Positions 47,290 to 56,365 of a stretch of 64,000 nucleotides of DNA are shown here, one piece after another. Where the stretch lies: NCBI GenBank assembly GCA_046349875.1, contig JAXMBN010000030.1, positions 1 to 64,000 on the forward strand. The letters are read 5' to 3'. Each line of letters begins with the position of its first letter. Position 1 is the stretch's first letter. The DNA comes from JAXMBN01 sp046349875 (GTDB lineage Bacteria; Planctomycetota; Planctomycetia; Pirellulales; Pirellulaceae). The notes under the pieces were generated by a model, which was not told where the DNA came from, ran no database searches, and worked only from the letters and a program-made list of their open reading frames with translations. A program made the position numbers and the translations under genes.

Positions 47290-48960
47290 GTGATTCGCCT
47301 GGAAAACGGAAAGATCCATGACCCTTTCCAGTCGGATTCTGGAGCCACCAAGACCCTCTGGATCGATGGCGATCGAATCGTGACCGAGCCCTCTCATGCA
47401 TTGCATCCAGCAGAAAGTTTCGATTGCCGCGATTGCGTGATCATGGCCGGAGGCATCGATGCGCACACGCATATTGGTGGCGGCAAAGTCAACATTGCGA
47501 GATTGATGCTCCCATCAGCTTCGCAACGTGAAACGGAGATGCTCGAAACACTGAATCAGGCAGGCACTGCAACGCGGCCCATCGTTCCTAGCACGATTCA
47601 AACGGGGAGAATGTATCTCGAACTAGGATACACCGCGTGCTTCGAACCTGCCGTCATTCCGTGTGGTGCTAAGCACGCGCACTGCGAATTAGGGGACACA
47701 CCCTTTCTCGATACCGGTGCCTATCTCATGCTTGGCAACGAATCGACTTTGCTGGAGATGATTCATCGCCGCGTCGGAAACGACATGATTCGCGATTATG
47801 TCGCATGGATGTTGATGGCACATCGTTGCTTGGCCGTCAAAGTGGTCAACCCTGCAGGCGTGCACGCCTTTCAAGACGGAACCTTTCTATCAACGATGGA
47901 TGATCCCGACCCACGCTATGGGGTCACCGGGCGTCAGGTTCTTTTCCAGCTTGCTCAAGCCGTTGACCAATTAGGCATTCCCCACCCCATCCATGTGCAC
48001 TGCGCGAACCTGGGTGTTCCTGGGAATATTGAAACGACGCTCCAGACGATCGATGCTGTCGAAGGGCATCGCATCCACTTGACTCACTCCCAATTTCATT
48101 GCTACTCCAATCAAGGTCCCCACGGTATCTCTTCGGCAGCTGAGCGATTGGCTGATGCGATCAATAACCGTCCCGAGATATCGACCGATGTCGGTCAAGT
48201 ATTGTTTGGGCAAACGGTGACACTCTCCGGTGATTTAGCGCATCAATGGCATAATCGAACTCATGCGCGTCCCCGCAAGACCTTTTTCCAAAACCTGGAA
48301 TCCCAAGGAGGATGTGGAGTCGTTCCTTTTCGCTATCGTGAAGGCCAATACGTTCACTCTCTGCAGTGGTCGATCGGGCTTGAACTGTTCTTGCGAATCA
48401 AGAATCCCTGGCAAGTATTTCTGACAACCGACCATCCCAATGGAGCTCCCTTCACGTCGTATCCTCATCTCATTCGCTTGCTCATGGACTATCGCTTTCG
48501 GATGGAGTGTTTTTCCAAGCTGCATCCCGATGTGCAGGCAACATCGCCTTTGCCAACTTTGAAACGCGAATACACGCTCGATGAAATCGCCATCATGACG
48601 CGATCTGGGCCAGCGCGATCTTTAGGTCTCGACGATGTTGGACGATTGGTTCCAGGGAGCATCGCTGACCTTTGTGTTTACCGTCAGCATGAGAATCCAG
48701 AGCAGATGTTCTCAAAACCATGGTTGGTGATCAAACAGGGCCAAGTGGTTTTTCAACAAGGCCACTATCTGCGGACCGGATTGCGGCGAAGTTACCAACT
48801 GGATGTTGAATACGATCGACAGATTCTTCAACAGCTTCGTCGAAACTGGGAAACACGATACCAACAGACACTTCACGCCTCTTCCATTTCATCGGGAGAA
48901 TGGGAACGCATCAGTCAAGCGACTCCTGTGCCTATCCGAAGTCGGGAGGTGTTGTCATGA
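47290..48960 (+). CDS. fhcA: Formylmethanofuran dehydrogenase/hydrolase subunit A
   Basis: Amidohydrolase-type subunit of the formyltransferase/hydrolase complex (Fhc), which in methylotrophs and planctomycetes releases formate from formyl-(tetrahydro)methanopterin via methanofuran. 556 residues from a GTG start. Visible are GIDAHTHIGGGKVNIARLM (metal site HxH), HCELGDTPFLDTGAYLMLGN, HPIHVHCANLGVPGN, HLTHSQFHCY and GVVPFRYREGQYVHSLQWSIGLEL. Its TGA overlaps the ATG of fhcD (ATGA), and fhcC follows. The B subunit is not present in this cluster. Confidence 0.92.
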   Translation: MIRLENGKIHDPFQSDSGATKTLWIDGDRIVTEPSHALHPAESFDCRDCVIMAGGIDAHTHIGGGKVNIARLMLPSASQRETEMLETLNQAGTATRPIVPSTIQTGRMYLELGYTACFEPAVIPCGAKHAHCELGDTPFLDTGAYLMLGNESTLLEMIHRRVGNDMIRDYVAWMLMAHRCLAVKVVNPAGVHAFQDGTFLSTMDDPDPRYGVTGRQVLFQLAQAVDQLGIPHPIHVHCANLGVPGNIETTLQTIDAVEGHRIHLTHSQFHCYSNQGPHGISSAAERLADAINNRPEISTDVGQVLFGQTVTLSGDLAHQWHNRTHARPRKTFFQNLESQGGCGVVPFRYREGQYVHSLQWSIGLELFLRIKNPWQVFLTTDHPNGAPFTSYPHLIRLLMDYRFRMECFSKLHPDVQATSPLPTLKREYTLDEIAIMTRSGPARSLGLDDVGRLVPGSIADLCVYRQHENPEQMFSKPWLVIKQGQVVFQQGHYLRTGLRRSYQLDVEYDRQILQQLRRNWETRYQQTLHASSISSGEWERISQATPVPIRSREVLS

Positions 48961-49853
48961 ACATTCATGGAGTGGAGATAGAAGACACCTTTGCCGAAGC
49001 GTTCGATATGACTGCAACGCGTGTCATCATCACCGCAGCGGAACCTCATTGGGCCTTGCGGGCTGCCGAGGCCATGACAGGTTTTGCAACGAGCGTCATT
49101 GGATGCGGAGTCGAAGCTGGCATCGAAGAACAACTGTCTTCCGATGCAACTCCCGATGGACGCCCTGGCGTTGCCGTTTTGATGTTTAGTGTTTCGGGTA
49201 ACGAATTGGAGAAGCAGTTGGTCCGCCGTGTCGGCCAGTGTGTGCTCACCTGCCCGAGTACATCGGTCTTCAGCGGAATCGAAGGCCCCAAGAAGATTGC
49301 CATGGGTTCCAAGCTTCGTTACTTTGGCGATGGCTTTCAAATCTCTAAGGTGATTGGCACGGAACGCTATTGGCGCATTCCCGTGATGGATGGCGAGTTT
49401 GTCTGCCAAGATCGAGTATCGCGAGTGTCCGCTGTTGGAGGTGGTAATTTCCTCGTACTTGCCGATTCGCTTCAAGGGGCGTTGCAAGCAAGTGATGCTG
49501 CGGTGCAAGCCATTCGCCAACTTCGCGCATGCATTACACCTTTTCCTGGCGGCGTTGCTCGGAGTGGATCGAAAGTTGGCTCGAAATACAAATCGATGAG
49601 TGCCTCCACGAATGACGCATTCTGCCCGACGCTAAGCGAACTTACTTCATCGCAGATTCCTCAGGACTGCGGCTGCCGCCGAACTGGTCATCGATGGTTT
49701 GACCCCCGGAAATCATCGCCGAGGCGATGCGAATCGGTATTCTGGAAGCGTGCCGTCGGTGCCACCTGCGGAGTTCGAAAGATCACCGGAGGAAACTATG
49801 GCGGCAAATTGGGCAAGCATCATTTCTATCTGCACCGCATCTTGAAAGGCTGA
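48957..49853 (+). CDS. fhcD: Formylmethanofuran:H4MPT formyltransferase, with a scrambled segment
   Basis: Formyltransferase that moves the formyl group between methanofuran and tetrahydromethanopterin. I start at 48957 (MNIHGVEIEDTFAEAFDM), overlapping the fhcA stop; 298 residues as usual. Family blocks: GFATSVIGCGVEAGI, DGRPGVAVLMF, RVGQCVLTCPSTSVFSGI, LRYFGDGFQ, and the C-terminal ITGGNYGGKLGKHHFYLH. Codons at 49671-49757 do not look like the family in the open frame. The expected text (AAAELVIDGLTP then EIIAEAMRIGILEACR) appears in the other two frames, so three single-base insertions (near 49671, in the C-run 49703-49707 and near 49757) cancel each other. Confidence 0.92.
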   Translation: MNIHGVEIEDTFAEAFDMTATRVIITAAEPHWALRAAEAMTGFATSVIGCGVEAGIEEQLSSDATPDGRPGVAVLMFSVSGNELEKQLVRRVGQCVLTCPSTSVFSGIEGPKKIAMGSKLRYFGDGFQISKVIGTERYWRIPVMDGEFVCQDRVSRVSAVGGGNFLVLADSLQGALQASDAAVQAIRQLRACITPFPGGVARSGSKVGSKYKSMSASTNDAFCPTLSELTSSQIPQDCGCRRTGHRWFDPRKSSPRRCESVFWKRAVGATCGVRKITGGNYGGKLGKHHFYLHRILKG

Positions 49854-49855
49854 GC

Positions 49856-50581
49856 ATGCATACTGAATCCATTCTCTGCCTACACACTCGAAGACCGCTT
49901 GAAGAGCGATTGGATGCATCGTGTTTAACGCCCGATCTTCTTGCGAACCGTTCCCGTCAAGAGATCCTTCAACTGCCCATGCCAACATCACGCTCGGACC
50001 TTGGATTGGAAGATTGGTTTGACGTTGAAGGCGACCCTTCAGAAACAGTTGTCATCGATGGTTCTTGCCATCTGCTTGACCGCGTTGGTACCAACATGTC
50101 CCGCGGCGTCTTCACTTTAAGCACAACGTGGGTGACTGCGCTGGCTTGCAAATGCGGGCAAGGTACCCTTCGCATCGATGGAAACTGCGGCGACATGGCC
50201 GCTAGCAGCATGCGTGGTGGCTGCTTTTGCTGTGCCCGCAACACGGGACACCATCTAGGGGCTCCTGTACCTGGATCGCTCAAAGGGGTTCAAGGTGGCG
50301 AGATCTTTATCGGTGGTTCAGTAGGTGACGATGCCTGTCACCGCATGCGACGAGGTGTGGTCTGGGTCGTCGGAGATGCCGGCAGACGATTAGCGTCAAA
50401 CTTTTTGGCTGGAACCATATTCATCCAGGGAGAGGTTGGAACCGATTGGGGCAGTGGTATGCGCCGGGGGACGATACTCCTCCATGCCGCTTGGCTTGAC
50501 CGCTACGCTGCCCAACTCACATCGCCTCATTGGCTTGAACTCAGTTTCATGCCGCTTCTCTGGAAACGGATCAAAAGGTGA
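49856..50581 (+). CDS. fhcC: Formylmethanofuran dehydrogenase subunit C
   Basis: 241 residues. It starts 2 bases after the fhcD stop (ATG 49856); the frame is open upstream only as a shadow. It contains the repeated beta-helix pattern of FwdC/GltB3-type proteins: VGTNMSRGVFTL, GNCGDMAASSMRGGCF, GGSVGDDACHRMRRGVVWVVGDAG, and GEVGTDWGSGMRRGTILL, with GxxGxxxGxxMxxG turns. As the scaffolding subunit it should bind A, B and D in the cytoplasmic Fhc complex. It is the last gene of the fhcADC operon. Confidence 0.9.
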   Translation: MHTESILCLHTRRPLEERLDASCLTPDLLANRSRQEILQLPMPTSRSDLGLEDWFDVEGDPSETVVIDGSCHLLDRVGTNMSRGVFTLSTTWVTALACKCGQGTLRIDGNCGDMAASSMRGGCFCCARNTGHHLGAPVPGSLKGVQGGEIFIGGSVGDDACHRMRRGVVWVVGDAGRRLASNFLAGTIFIQGEVGTDWGSGMRRGTILLHAAWLDRYAAQLTSPHWLELSFMPLLWKRIKR

Positions 50582-50682
50582 GCATCAGGTTACTGACGGA
50601 ATGGCTAAGCGCATCGATCCCAACGCAAAAGGATGCGCACCGCCGCGTCGGTGATCGTTCCATTCAAGGTCTTGCCGAGGTC

Positions 50683-51096
50683 TTATGCCTCAATGGTTAG
50701 AGCGCGACTGCGATCGCGATAGTAGATAGGGCCTGCCAAGCCAAGAAGCGATGGGATGGGTCCAAACAACAATGCAATCGCCAGCACAAACTTGATCAAC
50801 ATTCCTAAAAAGCCTAAGCCCACAAAGAAAAACGATGGGCCATAGGGATTCGAATAGTTGATGTAGCTCGATCCCATGATTACCGACGGGATAAACTGAG
50901 GTATCATGGAAAGGGCAGGGAACGATTCGAAAATCCAATACAATCCCAACAATCGAAGAAGAATCAACGCAATCGAAGGAACGTTGGATTCAGCCGTGAT
51001 CGGAGAATCCGTTCTTGGCCCTGAACCTGCATCGAATCGTTCTTCGAGAAAAACGTAATTCGGTGCAGGTGGTTCTTTAGATTCGTTGCTCATCAA
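50683..51096 (-). CDS. Small integral membrane protein, unknown
   Basis: 137 residues. A hydrophilic N-terminus (1-38) is followed by hydrophobic stretches near 40-60 (VPSIALILLRLLGLYWIFE), 60-75, and 88-125 (SFFFVGLGFLGMLIKFVLAIALLFGPIPSLLGL), ending YYRDRSRALTIEA. Three to four membrane spans. No family recognised. It lies 60 bases after the end of the frameshifted lipoprotein gene on the same strand, so it may be co-transcribed with it. Confidence 0.72.
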   Translation of the reverse strand: MMSNESKEPPAPNYVFLEERFDAGSGPRTDSPITAESNVPSIALILLRLLGLYWIFESFPALSMIPQFIPSVIMGSSYINYSNPYGPSFFFVGLGFLGMLIKFVLAIALLFGPIPSLLGLAGPIYYRDRSRALTIEA

Positions 51097-51155
51097 GCTG
51101 GATCGATCCGTAAGGGCGCGAGAAATTGCCGCAACTATTCAGGGTGAGAATAGTA

Positions 51156-53067
51156 CTACGGCAAATACTTCTTCAGAGACTCCACTCGTTCCTCTTCGGT
51201 TCAGACAACAACTTCGTTGCCACATCGGCTACTCCAAGGAAGCATAAGCCTTTTCCAGCTCGGCATCTCCAAGCAACTTACGATGATTCCAAAATCGAAG
51301 TTCCGCCATCGACTCGATCGCACCTCGTGTTTTGTTTGCGACAAGGGCTGAAGCTCGATTCTGAATGGCGCTTTCATTCACCCCTGAAGGTATATCGGCC
51401 AAAGAAACTTCATCAGCTTCGCAAAGAATTTCGACATTCCTTTCTCGAGAATGTTCGATTCACCCCTTTTGCATCTTGCATATGACATCGCTGTTGTTGA
51501 AAGACTCGGTCGAGATCAAAGTCTTCTTTTCATGGCTTGTAGAGACGAGCGCGACGATCGTTAGGATATTACCACCACGACGATTCTGTTCGACAGTCAC
51601 TTCATATACGACAAGAAGATCATATCCTTGCCGGGAGGACTTATCGATAAGATCATTAATTCATCGGTTCCCAAGTAGGTCAGGCCTGGAGTGAGTCGGT
51701 TGCGATTGGGTGTGGCTTCTTTCCTGTGATTGGTTGCGTCGTTGAGCGACCCCTGCCATTCCGCCGCCAGGTCCCATCCCCAGCCCTGGGGCAGACATAC
51801 CGCCTCCACTACTTCCACCATCGATGGTTCAGCATCACCCAAAGCAACGCCCTCGGAGCCGGCACCCGAACCAAAGCCACTGACACCACCACCGCCATTC
51901 GTAGTCGCGGCTGCCATTTCAAGGTTGGTAAAGGAGCTTCCCAATGAACCAGACTCAAACAGTTCTTTCACATGGTCGATCAGCAATCGGCCCATGTCGC
52001 CGGTGATTTCAACTAGGCCTTTGTTGCCGCTGCCTGTTCCTCCCGTGGATCCCGATGGTTTTCCCATCCCCATCCCCGAACCGAATCCTTCCATTTCCCC
52101 ACTACCAGATCCTCCCCCATTGGCATTGTTGCCCGCTAGAACATTGATGGGGTTGTACGAAGTCAACTGAGGTGGTGCCTTCAAAGCGACACCAACAGCA
52201 ATGCGACATCCGATTTGAGGCTGCTTGCGCATCGGTGACCAACGCATGCGTTCCATGTAATCGGCCGCTTCGCTTTCCGAAGCCAATATGTGTCCTTGGA
52301 TCAATGCATAGGCTTCTTTCTCATGCCCCTTCTTGAATGCATCTTCAGCGCGTTCGCGAAGAGTTAGCTTTCGAGGTGAGGGCGGCGGAGCCTGAGTGTT
52401 GTTTCCGCCAAAAGCTAGGAAGCGAACCCGCCTCCTCCGCTTGAACTCTCCATTTCGGAACCAGGCGCCAGATTCGACGCAGCAGCGTTCGACCGACCTT
52501 TGGGAACGGCCCCAACTCCAACGCCGCCACTGGATTGTGGAGGTTGACCTCCGGAGCTAGCTGGCTCCTGTCCTCCAAGAGCAAACCCTCCACTGGAAAC
52601 TGTACCTCCTCCGCCGCTGGAGACGGTACCGCCACCGCTGCTAACCCGCTTATCGCCGCTAGAAACATTTCCGCCGCTAGAAACATTTCCGCCGCCCCAG
52701 AAACGGTTCCACCACTTGAGACTGTCCCACCGCTGGATACGGTTCCTCCACTCGACACCGCCGTTCCACCGCTGGAAACCATGCCGCCTGCAGCACCACT
52801 GGTGGATACGCCTTCTACAGGACCACTACCTCGACCAGACGACATTTCATCTTCGGACCCTACACCCAAGTTGGATGTATTGGCTGCCGTACCACTTGGA
52901 CTGGAAGGAGGTTCGGCTGCAGTGTTGGCAGATGGAGTCGGGGTAGGAGCCGATGGAGTTGGTGCGGAAGGAGGTGCAACCGCTGCGTTATTGCCACCGC
53001 CACCACATCCGACCGGAACGCTCAAACAACCAAGGACCACCGCACTCCAGAGTATCTTCCGTTTCAT
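51156..53067 (-). pseudogene. Repeat-rich lipoprotein with degenerate reading frame
   Basis: The ATG at 53067, with GAGGAAATC before it, begins a lipoprotein signal (MKRKILWSAVVLGCLSVPVGC). A Pro/Ala/Ser/Gly-rich region includes a run of SSGGTV repeats (about 52660-52790). Then the frame shifts: on the minus strand the text continues as LTLRERAEDAFKKGHEKEAYALIQGHILASESEAADYMERMRW (about 52365-52240), NPINVLAGNNANGGG and a Gly-rich stretch, QGWGWDLAAEW and LTPGLTYLGTDEL (~51650). Further shifts lead through VTVEQNRRGGNILTIVALV (~51590-51535) to LLGDAELEKAYASLE (~51245) and a stop at 51156. At least four indels. Function unknown; an envelope-anchored protein with conserved planctomycete blocks. 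Confidence 0.75.
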
Positions 53068-53253
53068 GATTTCCTCGATCGTTGATCGATCACCGTGGAA
53101 CCCAGCGAAGACAAGTCGCGCACCAATCGCGTTTTCGCTAAGCATTGAACACCGTCAGTATGGTAAAACTACAGCAGGGTGTCTAGCAAGATTAGCGGTT
53201 TTCGCACCCGACCCCCACCCCATTTCCTCGCCTTCCAAGATTCACTTCCTTCC

Positions 53254-56200
53254 ATGATTCGACAACTGGTACTACTCCTCAGTTCCCTTTTCGCTGGATT
53301 CATGTTGCCTCCGACGATTTCCGTTTTGGGCCAAGAATCACCGCAAGCCTTCATTCCTCGCCGTCAATCCGCTCCTCCAGGTCCACCCTTGGCCCCGGCA
53401 GATGCCATCGCCAAGATGTCCGTCCCCGAGGGATTTCATGTCGAATTGGTGGCATCGGAACCCCAATTGATCAATCCTGTTTCCATGGCCTTCGATGACC
53501 GTGGCCGCATCTATGTTACGGAGAGCTTTGAGTATCCGAGACTTTCGTCGGGTCCTGGAAAGGATCGCATCAAAATTTTAGAAGATACGGATGCTGATGG
53601 ACGCGTCGATCGTGTCACTATCTTCGCGGAAGGCCTCAACATCCCTTCCGGCATCGCCGTTGGCCATGGAGGCGTTTGGGTAGCCAATTCTCCAGACCTT
53701 CTTTTCCTCAAAGATACCGATGGTGATGACCGAGCCGATGTTACCGAAGTCGTGGTGACAGGCTTTGGTCGGGCCGACACTCACGAACTTCCCAACGCAT
53801 TGACATGGGGACCCGACGGTTGGCTATATGGACTCAATGGTGTCTTCAATCCGAGCCGCATTCAACAAGCAAATCAGACCTTTGATTTTACTTGTGCAAT
53901 GTTTCGAATCGATCCGAAGTCGCGTAAGTTCGAAGTGTTTTGCCAAGGAACCAGCAACCCATGGGGCATCGCCTTCAATGCCGAGGGAAGCGCTTTCATC
54001 TCCGCTTGTGTCATCGACCACCTGTGGCACTTAACCGAAACTGGCTATTACCATCGTCAAGGTGGTCCTTATCCACCATTCACTTGGAAGATGGATTCCA
54101 TTGTGAATTACACGCACCAAATGGCGGCATACTGTGGCATCGAGTATCTCGACACTCCAGCATACCCCGAGTCTTATCGACAAAAACTGGTTATGGGAAA
54201 TATCCATGGAGGCTGCCTCAATGTCGATCGCGTGGAGCGTCAAGGTTCGACCTACCGAGGCCACAAGGAAGAAGACTTACTGACAGCCAACGACGTGTGG
54301 TTCATGCCAGTCGCACAGAAAGTTGGTCCTGACGGATGCCTTTATATTCTCGATTGGTACGACCGATACCATTGTTATCAAGATGCTAATGCAGACCCTG
54401 AAGGAATCGATCGCGGACATGGGCGACTGTACCGACTTGTGCATAAAAAACGCCCTGCGATCGAAGTCTCCGATATAAGTCGATGTGACCTTCCTACTTT
54501 GGTATCTCTCCTGGGCCATCGTAACGTTTTCTTGCGAAACCAATCGCAACTCGAATTGGCTGAGCGAAGTGATCCCCAAGCGATTCCCCTGTTGATGGAA
54601 TCAATGAACGATTCTTCCAAGCCCATCGAACATCGCCTACGAGCGATTTGGACGATCATCGCGATGAAACAAGTTTCGTCCGACATGGTACGTCAGTGGT
54701 TGGCTTCTTCCGAACCTGAAATTCAAGCCTGGGGAATCCGCGCATTAGGCCACCATCCCCAACTCGCAAAAGAGGCTTCGATCGAAGCAGAACTCCATTC
54801 CCTTCGATCTCATGATGACCCACGCGTCCGCTTGGAACTTGCGATTGCCATGCCTAAGGTCTTTCCAGAAAACGCTGCCAGTTGGAGCGTACTGTCGGCT
54901 CGGCATAACCAAGGTGACTCACACATCACCAAAATTCTGTGGCAAGGGATGCTTCCGTCCATGATTGCGCGACATTCGATGATCGCACCATCATTGGTTG
55001 ACCCCGCGACGACTACGAATTCGTCACTCTATGAAATGGCGCCTCGCTTCGTCGATCGTTGGATCTCCGAAGTTGCCGGAACACAAGACGCAGTTCTCCG
55101 CGATCAACTTGCCCAGTCGTTAACCCTTGTTATTCAAGACATTCAAAAACGTAATCCTTCCATGAATGGGGAAGTGTACCAACGACTGGTAGAACGCTTC
55201 CACAATCGCGAACTATCGTTAGAAAAGTATCCATGGCTACGAAGTTGGAACTTAGCACCCTTGGATCAAGCACTTCCATCACAAATTCAGTTTGCAGCTT
55301 TTGTTGGGGACACCCATGCAATCGGACGTCTCGTGACTGGGATCACTGCATCAGAAGTCCCCGCCCCAACCCAAGTGTCCTACGTACAGTCTCTCGTTTT
55401 ATGCGCTCCCAAAGAATTTAATGACTTGGCGTCAAAGATCTTAGAAGACCCAAACCTCTTCAAACCTCAAGCCCCTGTTCGCGATGCCATTCTGGGCCAC
55501 ATCATTCGCTCTGGAACCGAGGCGCATCGCCAAAAACTGCTCGCCGGTCTGTCGCAACTGCCGCAATCCATTCAAGCCACTCTGGCAGATCGATTTTGCC
55601 AGCAAGAAGGGACCTCGATCGAGTTCTTGCAAGCTATCGAAAGAAATCAACTTCATAAAGAGCTGGTCGGCCCGGAACGCGTTCGTCTTCTTTCCAAGAG
55701 CAACAATGGTTCCGTTCAAGGATTGGTCAAAAAGATTTGGGGGGACGTGCGATTGGAAGTATCTCCCGATCGACAACAAGTCATCCGAAAACAGCACGAC
55801 TTCCTTCACGGATCGCGTGGAAATGCCGAAGCTGGCTGGAAAGTTTACGATCGAACCTGTGGTCAATGCCACGTTCTTCACGGAAGAGGACAGGAGGTGG
55901 GTCCCAATATTACTCGCAATGGTCGCGGAACTTTTGAACAACTTTTGTCGAGCGTGTTTGATCCCAATCTGGTCATTGGGGAGGCTTACCGTGGAGTCAC
56001 CGTGGCAACTCAAGATGGACAGGTCCTGCAAGGTTTGCTTGTTGAACGGACCGAAAATCACATCAAACTAAAGCTCCAAGGGGGCAAGGTTGAGACCGTG
56101 CCGATGAGCGAAGTGTCGCAATGGAAACAAAGCGACAAGTCGCTGATGCCTGAGGGATTGGAACAGCAGATACGCGGACAGGAACTCGTCGATCTCTTTG

Positions 56201-56289
56201 CACTTCTTTGCTTGGAACTTGAACCGTCCGCTGCGGACAATACAGCCATTCCGGGAACACCACCCAACCTAACCGCCCCAAAGAAGTAA
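53254..56289 (+). CDS. PVC-type secreted haem protein (PQQ-dehydrogenase-like/HEAT/cytochrome c)
   Basis: Starts at the ATG at 53254 (MIRQLVLLLSSLFAGFMLPP signal peptide); the frame is open 75 bases further up. 1011 residues in the typical order of the large planctomycete membrane-bound dehydrogenase proteins: beta-propeller (about 60-400; VPEGFHVELVASEPQLINP, FDDRGRIYVTESFEYP, GVWVANSPDLLFLKDTDGDDRADV), HEAT-like repeats (~440-840), and a C-terminal cytochrome domain with RTCGQCHVLHGRGQEVGPN (CxxCH at ~885) and GEAYRGVTVATQDG. It probably oxidises a sugar or alcohol outside the cytoplasm. It diverges from the lipoprotein gene. Confidence 0.93.
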   Translation: MIRQLVLLLSSLFAGFMLPPTISVLGQESPQAFIPRRQSAPPGPPLAPADAIAKMSVPEGFHVELVASEPQLINPVSMAFDDRGRIYVTESFEYPRLSSGPGKDRIKILEDTDADGRVDRVTIFAEGLNIPSGIAVGHGGVWVANSPDLLFLKDTDGDDRADVTEVVVTGFGRADTHELPNALTWGPDGWLYGLNGVFNPSRIQQANQTFDFTCAMFRIDPKSRKFEVFCQGTSNPWGIAFNAEGSAFISACVIDHLWHLTETGYYHRQGGPYPPFTWKMDSIVNYTHQMAAYCGIEYLDTPAYPESYRQKLVMGNIHGGCLNVDRVERQGSTYRGHKEEDLLTANDVWFMPVAQKVGPDGCLYILDWYDRYHCYQDANADPEGIDRGHGRLYRLVHKKRPAIEVSDISRCDLPTLVSLLGHRNVFLRNQSQLELAERSDPQAIPLLMESMNDSSKPIEHRLRAIWTIIAMKQVSSDMVRQWLASSEPEIQAWGIRALGHHPQLAKEASIEAELHSLRSHDDPRVRLELAIAMPKVFPENAASWSVLSARHNQGDSHITKILWQGMLPSMIARHSMIAPSLVDPATTTNSSLYEMAPRFVDRWISEVAGTQDAVLRDQLAQSLTLVIQDIQKRNPSMNGEVYQRLVERFHNRELSLEKYPWLRSWNLAPLDQALPSQIQFAAFVGDTHAIGRLVTGITASEVPAPTQVSYVQSLVLCAPKEFNDLASKILEDPNLFKPQAPVRDAILGHIIRSGTEAHRQKLLAGLSQLPQSIQATLADRFCQQEGTSIEFLQAIERNQLHKELVGPERVRLLSKSNNGSVQGLVKKIWGDVRLEVSPDRQQVIRKQHDFLHGSRGNAEAGWKVYDRTCGQCHVLHGRGQEVGPNITRNGRGTFEQLLSSVFDPNLVIGEAYRGVTVATQDGQVLQGLLVERTENHIKLKLQGGKVETVPMSEVSQWKQSDKSLMPEGLEQQIRGQELVDLFALLCLELEPSAADNTAIPGTPPNLTAPKK

Positions 56290-56365
56290 GAGATCTCAGC
56301 GATTCAAGGGCAATTTTTAGCCCGGATTCTTCACTTGAATCCCTCGGATCGGATACATTGATGGG

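Noticed and set aside
51597..52304. Separate 235-codon Gly-rich protein
   Set aside because: Conserved sequence bridges it to the lipoprotein frame upstream and continues downstream, so it is part of one broken gene.
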